The notes under the pieces are model-generated. The model saw only the letters and a list, made by a program, of their open reading frames with translations, was not told where the DNA came from and made no database searches. From the NCBI GenBank assembly GCA_023818865.1, contig JAMWDF010000011.1, positions 10,091-24,366 of the forward strand: a stretch of 14,276 nt of DNA, written 5' to 3'. Source of the DNA: Candidatus Omnitrophota bacterium. GTDB lineage: Bacteria; Ratteibacteria; UBA8468; B48-G9; DSTR01. A program made the translations under genes and the position numbers. This document shows, piece by piece, positions 1 through 6,600 of the stretch (its first letter is position 1; each line of letters opens with the position of its first letter).

Positions 1-154
1 GGGAGCCAAACCAGCAATAGCCCCAGGCCGGCCAGGTCTTAGCTGCCCGATACCACCCTGGCCTCCCAGTAGCATAGTACCAATGCCGCCAGCCACAGCC
101 GCCATAAGGCCACTGGCCAATGATTCGCGGTCTAGTTCCGTAAAATCCTGGCAT
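1..154 (-). CDS. DUF5320-like small protein, N-terminal part (runs off left edge)
   Basis: The reading frame starts with ATG at 154-152 and stays open to the edge, giving 51 residues. It begins MPGFYGT and continues with a segment rich in Gly, Trp, Tyr and Arg (GWRHWYYATGRPGWYRAA). This matches the typical start of DUF5320 proteins, small proteins of unknown function common in anaerobes, often near Fur-type regulators and NifX/NifB-related proteins. The start is supported by an AGGAGG Shine-Dalgarno sequence 8 bases upstream, inside the last codons of the Fur gene. Only two bases lie between the Fur stop codon and this start, so the two genes are almost certainly co-transcribed and translationally coupled. 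The C-terminal half, often a coiled coil in this family, is outside the window. The family call rests on recall of the N-terminal motif; no biochemical function is known to me. Confidence 0.72.
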   Translation of the reverse strand, partial: MPGFYGTRPRIIGQWPYGGCGWRHWYYATGRPGWYRAAKTWPAWGYCWFGS

Positions 155-155
155 T

Positions 156-650
156 TTACTCCCCTCCTTTCACCTTATTGGTCATATTTCTACACTCAGC
201 GCATTTCCCACAAAACTGAATCAGGTGGTCTGTAATTTCAAAATCGTACTTTTGCTTTAATCCTTTCTCAGTTGTTTGGAGAAATTCCTTTTCTTTTTCC
301 AGCCAATCAGTGTAATCAACCACCCGGCCACAGCAAGTGCAGACAAGATGGTGGTGATGTCCTTTTGCGCTCGGGTGAAAAGCCAGTTCAAACCTGCCGC
401 GACCATCCCCGAAGTCAAACTTTACCACCACACCTATTTTAACCAGGAGGTCCAGCGCCCGATAAACAGTTGTCAGACCAATCTGAGGATATCGGCCGTG
501 GACAATTAGGTAAACATCCTCAGCGCTCAGATGTTCTCTGGTGTCACTTAAAGCCTGCAAAACCGCCTCCCGCGGGAAGGTGTAGCGGTAACCATATCCG
601 TGGAGCACTTTAGATAACCACGGTGGTCCTGGTGGTATTCCTCTGGTCAT
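156..650 (-). CDS. Fur/PerR/Zur-family metal-dependent transcriptional regulator
   Basis: This 164-residue cytoplasmic DNA-binding repressor has the usual length for the Fur superfamily. Residues 15-75 form the winged helix (GYRYTFPREAVLQAL, then LSAEDVY and the recognition segment GLTTVYRALDLL). The dimerisation domain starts near residue 77 and carries the metal-site run HHHHLVC at 98-104. Structural-zinc cysteine pairs are C104/C107 and C150/C153. C106 and C147 are additional cysteines beside these pairs. Sequence alone does not separate iron, peroxide and zinc sensors here. The ATG at 650-648 has no clear Shine-Dalgarno sequence, but it lies about 25 bases after the predicted transcription start. 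The gene heads an apparent operon with the DUF5320-like gene and has a Fur-box-like palindrome at its promoter, which suggests autoregulation. Family assignment is firm; the metal sensed is unknown. Confidence 0.93.
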   Translation of the reverse strand: MTRGIPPGPPWLSKVLHGYGYRYTFPREAVLQALSDTREHLSAEDVYLIVHGRYPQIGLTTVYRALDLLVKIGVVVKFDFGDGRGRFELAFHPSAKGHHHHLVCTCCGRVVDYTDWLEKEKEFLQTTEKGLKQKYDFEITDHLIQFCGKCAECRNMTNKVKGGE

Positions 651-662
651 CTTTAGGCTTTT

Positions 663-677
663 TGAAAATAATTTTCA
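663..677. promoter_or_regulatory. Fur-box-like operator (7-1-7 palindrome)
   Basis: The sequence tgaaaataattttca is a perfect inverted repeat of two 7-base arms around one central base. This is the 7-1-7 architecture of Fur, PerR and Zur boxes (Fur consensus TGATAAT-N-ATTATCA). It starts six bases downstream of the -10 hexamer and covers the predicted transcription start, a position where a bound repressor would block initiation. The nearby Fur-family gene makes negative autoregulation the simplest reading. Binding is inferred, not shown. Confidence 0.68.
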
Positions 678-682
678 CTATC

Positions 683-712
683 ATTATACCCTGGTCTGAA
701 AAAAAGTGTCAA
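683..712 (-). promoter_or_regulatory. Sigma-70-type promoter of the Fur-family gene
   Basis: On the minus strand TTGACA (712-707) and TATAAT (688-683) are both perfect consensus hexamers, separated by 18 bases. The predicted transcription start is near 676, which gives a leader of about 25 bases before the ATG at 650. The promoter reads only toward the Fur gene and is followed at once by a 15-base palindrome. Confidence 0.82.
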
Positions 713-875
713 GAGATCGAGCCAAGCCACAGTCAAGTAATACCAAAAGAGTGGTTCAAAGGAAACCAAAAACCGGGATATCTGTGGAGAAAAAAAGATA
801 ATAGGTATTCCGACAAAACTTCTTCCCAATAAGTAAACAATATTTCACTGGCTGACCTGGATAGAAAATAGGTCC
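713..875. other. Intergenic region between the 867-residue protein gene and the Fur promoter
   Basis: These 163 bases lie between the stop codon of the secreted dockerin protein and the -35 element of the Fur gene. A five-base stem (854-858 with 870-874) lies just after the stop, but no U-tract follows on the minus strand. No gene or convincing terminator is visible. Confidence 0.45.
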
Positions 876-3479
876 TTATACCGGCCGCCAGGGTAAACCC
901 AGAATTAATCGGAGAAGCATAATCACATCAATGATATTCACCACATTGTCCTCATTCAGGTCAGCCACTTGAAGATCAACTTCACTTCTGCCTGTGGCCA
1001 TGCGCAGACAAAGAATTACGTCCTGGATATTGATGTAGGTATCCCGGTTGATATCTCCTTTTTGGTAGCCAACGGTAGTGAATGAAGTCTCCTCTGACCA
1101 GGCTGACCAGGCACCGAAAGAATCCTGATAGCGAACATGCCAGTAATAGGTCCGGTTGTATTGAAGATACCCGGAAGGGAGCCTTATTTCAGTCAGGTTA
1201 ACAGTATCCCGGCCACTATCAAAAATAGTTTGTTGGTAACCTTTGGTTGCCTCCCTGATTTGCCAATGGGAAGCGATATGAGAAACAGAAGAACCTGGAA
1301 TAAACTGACTTGCTTGGAGAAGTGGTGTAAGACCAATTTCGCTGGCATCATCCTCTGGCAATTGATTTACTGGTTTTCCCGGTGGTTGGATGCCGTTTTC
1401 ACTGGTGGTAAATGAGGTTTCCTGGCTCCAGGAACTCCAAAGGTTGTCACCGTTTTTATATCTCACCCGCCAGTAATAGGTAGTGTTAGATTCAAGGGGA
1501 ACCGGCTGCCAAATAGAATTGACAGGACCTACTTCTTCATCAAAAGCAGGCATCTGGCTACTTTCCCCCTCTTTCCAAATCTGCCACTGAGACTGAATAA
1601 AGCTTTGATTTCCGCCAGCCGGATCAAAATTGCTGGCAACCAACCAATAGTTGGTGGGGTTCACTCCGATTGTTCCGTTAACTGGAGACTGATTTATTGG
1701 TTGAGCCGGTGGCTGGGGAGCAGCAACTGTGGTGATTTTGCCGATGACCGGATTACCTTCACCGACTGCCGGGGTACCTGTTTGCTGACCAACCGCTTGG
1801 ATGTCAGTATTGGTTAGAAGGTCAACGCCAAATGTTTCTCCTGGAGAAGCAGTGCCGTTAAAGTCAAAGACAAGATACACCATCTTGGCTGGATTACCGG
1901 TTTCCCAAATAGTCAGGGAAAGGTTGCTGAAAATAATTTTATTTCCGCTGATAGTTCCCTGCCCGAGAAATGTTTCCCACTGACCAGCATTCTGACTACT
2001 ACCGCCATAAAGTCTAGCTTGAGAAACAGAATTAGCTATGCTACCGGTGCCTTTGGCTGTAAAAGTTATAGAATTGACTACCACATTTTCACTTTCCCAG
2101 TTTCTCCAGAGATTGAACCTCAACATCTCCACATTATTAGCATTAGGCAGAATTTCTGGAGGCAGTACCTGCCAGGCAACCTCAGAGTACTTGTAAAACC
2201 GGGGGACAGCAATCTCCATATCTTCCACAAAGCTGATTCCATTTCTAAAAATATTGAAGACCACCACTGGAAACTCAATTCCTGATCTTTCCGGCCGCAG
2301 ATAATAAAGACCAGGATCAAGATTTACTAGGATAAAACCGCCGTCAGCTGTACTTTCAGTAAGAGAAGGGTCAGGCAGACCGTCTTCAGAGAAGTAATAC
2401 ACAGGTTTGTTCACCTGGTTGCCCTCTTTATCATATATCTTGACTACCACTCCATCCATTCCCACATTCCCTGCGACATCGCCTTTCCCAGAGGTATGGC
2501 TCTGACCAATAGCCGCCATCACCTGGTTATACTCATCTACCGGAACAATGCCCACTTCTGCATTACCTTCATCCCCATTTTTGGTTTCTTCATCAACAAA
2601 ACCCAGGTAGTAAGTATCCTTATAATTTGTTTTTGCTGCTTTGAGAAAATAAGCAGAAAAAGGACTAATGTTGGTCAGAGTAAAATTACCGTTTTGGTCA
2701 GAGGTGGTTTGGATAGTAGTACCGGGGACAGAGACAGTCACTCCACCAACCGGATTATCATCCCATATTGTCTTTCCATTAACAGTCAGCAAGGAACTTA
2801 CAGTCTGGAGGCCGCAAACAGTAATAGAATTAGCATAGCCCACGACCAGGGGAGAACTGAAAGCACTCCCAGCTTTGGTTCCTATAATTTTTATCGGTCT
2901 ATCCGGCTCCACGTTGTAGATACAAAAGATCCCGTTGTTTCCAGTAGAACCAGTTACTGGCATCATTAGATCGCTGAAGTACCTGATAACAGTAGATGGT
3001 ATCTCAGTATTGTCGTCAGCATACCTGGCGCTGATAACTACCCCACTGACGGCTTCTTCATCTCCTACTCTGCCTACAATGTCTCCTTTCCCATTGACAT
3101 GGGAAGGAGCACCACTTCGGTGAAGAAATTGAGTATGCAAATCATTGGAGAAAATCATTATTTCCGCATCAGTGATGTCCTGACTACCATAACCCATAGG
3201 CATCATATAGGTGGGAACATAGTTGGTCTTGGTAGACCTGAGGGAAATTCCGTAAGAGTTGGCCGGTACTCCGGTGAGAGTGAAATTCCCCTGATTGTCA
3301 GAAACTGCCTGGATATTTGTTCCCAGGAATTTGACGGTGGCGCCTGGCACCGGAACAGTCTGAAAATTACTGGTATTTAGTTCCACCACCCGGCCGCTGA
3401 TATTCATAGCTGAAATCTGACAGGAGAAAAAGATGAGCCCTCCGAGAAGGACAAGTAACAATTTATATCTGGTTCTCAT
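876..3479 (-). CDS. Secreted multidomain protein with duplicated beta-sandwich unit, Fn3-like domains and C-terminal dockerin
   Basis: This 867-residue protein has a Sec signal peptide (about residues 1-24, basic start then LLLVLLGGLIFF), so it is exported. Residues 25-125 and 229-325 are related carboxypeptidase-regulatory-like beta sandwiches (both contain SD.. or SDQNGNFTLT). Residues 126-225 and 328-425 are a second related pair (GKGD.(V/A)G.VG), so the N-terminal half is a duplication of a two-domain unit. Residues 430-585 form a beta-rich domain I cannot name. Residues 588-692 and 698-802 are Fn3-like domains ending in WSSWS and WSAWS. Residues 806-863 are a type-I-like dockerin with two calcium-loop/helix units (DINRDTYIN.QDV and DLNEDNVVNIIDV). 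No catalytic domain is recognisable, so the role is probably structural or adhesive. The ATG is supported by AAGGAGGG five bases upstream. The gene follows the giant gene on the same strand after a 219-base gap. Confidence 0.88.
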   Translation of the reverse strand: MRTRYKLLLVLLGGLIFFSCQISAMNISGRVVELNTSNFQTVPVPGATVKFLGTNIQAVSDNQGNFTLTGVPANSYGISLRSTKTNYVPTYMMPMGYGSQDITDAEIMIFSNDLHTQFLHRSGAPSHVNGKGDIVGRVGDEEAVSGVVISARYADDNTEIPSTVIRYFSDLMMPVTGSTGNNGIFCIYNVEPDRPIKIIGTKAGSAFSSPLVVGYANSITVCGLQTVSSLLTVNGKTIWDDNPVGGVTVSVPGTTIQTTSDQNGNFTLTNISPFSAYFLKAAKTNYKDTYYLGFVDEETKNGDEGNAEVGIVPVDEYNQVMAAIGQSHTSGKGDVAGNVGMDGVVVKIYDKEGNQVNKPVYYFSEDGLPDPSLTESTADGGFILVNLDPGLYYLRPERSGIEFPVVVFNIFRNGISFVEDMEIAVPRFYKYSEVAWQVLPPEILPNANNVEMLRFNLWRNWESENVVVNSITFTAKGTGSIANSVSQARLYGGSSQNAGQWETFLGQGTISGNKIIFSNLSLTIWETGNPAKMVYLVFDFNGTASPGETFGVDLLTNTDIQAVGQQTGTPAVGEGNPVIGKITTVAAPQPPAQPINQSPVNGTIGVNPTNYWLVASNFDPAGGNQSFIQSQWQIWKEGESSQMPAFDEEVGPVNSIWQPVPLESNTTYYWRVRYKNGDNLWSSWSQETSFTTSENGIQPPGKPVNQLPEDDASEIGLTPLLQASQFIPGSSVSHIASHWQIREATKGYQQTIFDSGRDTVNLTEIRLPSGYLQYNRTYYWHVRYQDSFGAWSAWSEETSFTTVGYQKGDINRDTYINIQDVILCLRMATGRSEVDLQVADLNEDNVVNIIDVIMLLRLILGLPWRPV
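891..1064 (-). other. Dockerin-like module at the C-terminus of the 867-residue protein
   Basis: The module spans residues 806-863 and has two EF-hand-like calcium loops, the first starting DINRD and the second DLNED, each followed by a hydrophobic helix. Dockerins bind cohesin domains on partner proteins with calcium. The first unit (IN.QDVILCLRM) closely resembles the internal dockerin of the neighbouring giant protein. No cohesin is recognisable in this window. Confidence 0.82.
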
Positions 3480-3483
3480 GCAC

Positions 3484-3490
3484 CCTCCTT
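3484..3490 (-). promoter_or_regulatory. Strong ribosome binding site of the 867-residue protein gene
   Basis: On the minus strand AAGGAGG lies five bases before the ATG at 3479-3477. It is a near-complete match to the 3' end of 16S rRNA and fixes the start codon. Confidence 0.85.
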
Positions 3491-3516
3491 GTCATTTTCA
3501 ATTTTCTTATATTTTA

Positions 3517-3545
3517 TTTATACCTTAACCAAAAGTGAACGTAAA
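3517..3545 (-). promoter_or_regulatory. Candidate promoter of the 867-residue protein gene
   Basis: On the minus strand TTTACG (3545-3540) and TATAAA (3522-3517) are separated by 17 bases, matching four and five of six consensus bases. Transcription would start near 3510, leaving a leader of about 30 bases that includes the strong ribosome binding site. The region is AT-rich, so chance matches are likely. A second -10-like TATAAT at 3603-3598 has no matching -35 element. The gene may instead be read through from the giant gene. Confidence 0.4.
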
Positions 3546-3607
3546 GGCTATCTTCTCCAATATATCTCTTATTTCCGAATAAACCTTGCCTCTAATTATT
3601 ATATCTC

Positions 3608-3649
3608 AATGTTCTCTTTTCACTTTTTGCTCAGAGCATTTAGAACATT
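3608..3649. repeat. Inverted repeat between the two large genes
   Basis: The eight-base arms aatgttct (3608-3615) and agaacatt (3642-3649) are perfect complements around a 26-base spacer. Inside it a shorter palindrome, gctcagagc, occupies 3629-3637. The element lies 50-90 bases after the giant gene's stop and just upstream (minus strand) of a TATAAT at 3603-3598. It lacks the GC-rich stem and U-tract of a classical terminator. It could be an operator or an RNA structure at the gene junction. The rest of the 219-base gap is AT-rich with no other gene. Confidence 0.4.
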
Positions 3650-3698
3650 TAATCCCTTTTTACCCAACTCCCAATCCATTAAGCAGCTATTCACCCTT

Positions 3699-6600
3699 TT
3701 ATTCCTCCGGGTCTGGCGGTACTTCTTCAGGTCGGAAATAGGGAGGGAGTAGTTCCTCTTTCTCATGCTTTGCCGCCGGGAAGAGAAAGGCAAATACCTG
3801 TTTGACAAATGAAGGTGTCCCTCCATCTTCTCCCAGGTCAATAACATTATAGGCGATAACAAAAACATTGCTGTCTTCATAAGTGGTGGAAAAATCTATT
3901 TCCATCTGGTTAAGACCTGATGGTTCCTGTAAACCTCTACCCCAGGGGATCTCGTTCTCAACATAATCAATAGGGTCTCCGCCGGTAGGAGCGTATTTGC
4001 CGGCAAAAAGAGTATAAACAGAGTTATCCTGTCGGTAAATAGGGATCACGGTGGCGGAAGCATCAACCCCAGGAGTTTCCCCTGCCTTTGGTTGTTCATA
4101 GACATAGGTTTCTTTGTCAATAGGGAAAATCCTGCCCAGCCCCTGTAGGTTCCAGTTTATGGTCTCTCCCTGAGCGGTCGTTTTGTATTCATCCGGACAA
4201 CCCAGCATCACCACTCCATGCATTTCTGTGTCGTCTTTGAAAATAACAACTACCCTCAAGGCGTAAATTTGCTCTGGCTCACTAACATTACAAGTGACTG
4301 AGAAAGCCCCGGTGCTGTCAATTGACCAATTTTCCTGGCTCACTGTGACCTCTTGCCCCTCCCAGTTAAACCCGTGCTCAAACTCATCGGTATAAGTGTA
4401 TTGGAAAATCTTTATTGCTTTTACCGCTTCGCCGTCAAATTTTCTCGACCCTTTCCATTCTACCTTGCCTTCAATAGTTATTTCTCCGCCTTCCCCAGCC
4501 ACCAGCAGGTCCCCATCAGCCGGACTAGTAAAGATAATCTCAGGTGGGTCATATTCGGGATTGGTTTTAAATCCGATTTTTTCCAATGTCTTTCCGGCTA
4601 CCAACCTTGCCTCATCTCTTTCGTGATAGTACGCTTCGTGGTGAATATTACCCACATCTATCAGAGAAGAAGGATTAAGTCCCAACCCAGTCATACTGAC
4701 GAGGGGCACGGCTCCATCACTGTCTGATTCCAGATGGCTGTGCAAAACATTGGCTCCATTTTCTATCAGAAACCTGTTAATGGTGGCGCCTATGGCTATC
4801 TCTCCATAGTACAGGATACCGGCAACGTCAAGGGCATCCATACTATCTACTCTGGCCAGAGATACACCCTGGGTGGTGATGCCATAGAGGAAACTATATT
4901 TACTTCCCCGGTCATCCACGTCATTAAGTTGCTGGAGCCGCTCGTTATAAAGAAGAGAGCCGGCTCTTAGGTCATAGATGTGGCTTTGAGACTGATACGC
5001 AGTTTCAACTTGGAAATAGTCATCAAACCGCAAGAATCTTCTGTCCTCCGGCGAACCATTTGTCCAGCGCAAATCCATAATTCCCGGCGCATCAATGATA
5101 GTTCGGCCGACATAGGCCCCCATAAGAGTGCTAATGGCTGAGGCTTTCCAGGTTTTGGCTTCATAGGCCGGGCTGGTCAACAAATACCGGAAGGAATACA
5201 TAGCTGCTCCCCGGTGCGGACTGCCCCAGGAAATAAAATGCTTAAACTGGTCGTCCAGCACTTCCGGAAACTTGACAATAGCGGCTCTGGAAACCACCCC
5301 ACCCATAGAATGAGCCACAATGAATAGGTTAAAAGCAAAACTGTCTTTCTCTTCTACATTGTAAGAAAGTTGCTTTTCCAGTTCTGAAGTGATTTTCTCC
5401 ACCAGCAGATCATCCAGATGACCGAAGATGGGCCGCCAGGTAGGATAAATAAACTCGAAAAACACAGTGCAAGAATTAAATTCTTTGTATTCCTTCAGGA
5501 AAACTTCATAAAGGTATTTCCAGACATCTCTCTTGTAATCAACGGCCCAGGGAAATTCAGCGTTTCTTTCAAACTGGCCTGGTAACCCGGTTTTTTCCAT
5601 TTCGTTGTGGCCATGAACCAGGACGATAACATTCTTTATCGGTTTTTTCAGCTCCCATTCTTTTTCTACATCGCTTAGGTTGTCAATCGGTTTTCTTTTT
5701 GCCTCTGCCTTACCGTCAGGTACCATCCTAACAAATTTGGCTTCTCTTGCCCAGTTAATGGTCCCCTGGAAGGTTAAAGCTACATAACCGATGTAGATAG
5801 GCGCTAATCCCTTGCTGGTGACTGCTGGCACTTCCCCCTTAACCAGCTCTCCAGCGAGATAAATATCCCTGGACACCAGGTTGCCGCTGGAGTCAAAATG
5901 AACCGGTAAGAGACAATAGGTTCTAACCACCCGGCCATTAATTACTTTCTCCATCACCCGCAAAATGTTTATGGTGTCAGGGTTGAGGGTGCCGATTTCA
6001 TTTCTGGGGATGGTCACTACTGGCGCCACAACCAACTTTTCTGTTTCGCTGGGTATCTGGTCAAAAAGAAGCTGAAGCGTTCTCAAACTTCCGCTGGTCT
6101 GGGGAGAAAGTCCCTCGGTTGGTTCAAGGTCCAGTTCTTTTTCAATATCTAAGTAGTTAGTCACCCGGGACAATGTTACCGAGTAGGTAGTCGTAATGGC
6201 CGGGACAATAACTCTGGTGCCATCGGAAAGAAGAACTTGTCCTGATTGGAAAGCAGGCACATCTACTGTCACGGATTCCGGGGTGGTTTCTGGCGGGACT
6301 ACCGACCGGGAAGCATAAGGGTCTGGTGACGGAGTCTCCCTGCCCAGAGATTTCCGAAGGACCTGGACCACATCAGAAATATCTATTTCTCCATCACTGT
6401 TCATATCAGCCAGGTTCACATTTTCCTTGGTGTAAGGGTGGTTTCGGGTCAAGTAACCAAGAATAACTGGCAATTGTAAGCTCATCCGAAGGCAAAGAAT
6501 AACATCCAGAATATTGATACTCCCGTCTTTGTTAATATCCCCGGTCTGGGCAAACATTGGTTCAAAATAAGCGGTGACTACCTTAGAGGCATCAAGGGTG

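Noticed and set aside
1..121. Alternative minus-strand frame giving a Gly/Ala-rich hydrophobic peptide
   Set aside because: It has no well-placed ribosome binding site, while the frame starting at 154 has one and shows the DUF5320-type N-terminus.
854..874. Small hairpin after the 867-residue protein gene as a terminator
   Set aside because: The stem has only five base pairs, the loop is 11 bases, and no U-tract follows.
2496..2969. Open frame of 157 codons on the plus strand
   Set aside because: It lies antisense inside the 867-residue protein gene, has no ribosome binding site or recognisable domain, and its composition looks like translated antisense.
3400..3479. Possible lipoprotein signal at FFSC (Cys 20) of the 867-residue protein
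   Set aside because: The residues before Cys do not fit the usual L-(A/S/T/V)-(G/A/S)-C lipobox; ordinary signal peptidase cleavage near residue 24 fits better.
4353..4727. Open frame of 124 codons on the plus strand
   Set aside because: It is antisense to the C-terminal Ig-like and lipase-like region of the giant gene, with no supporting signal.
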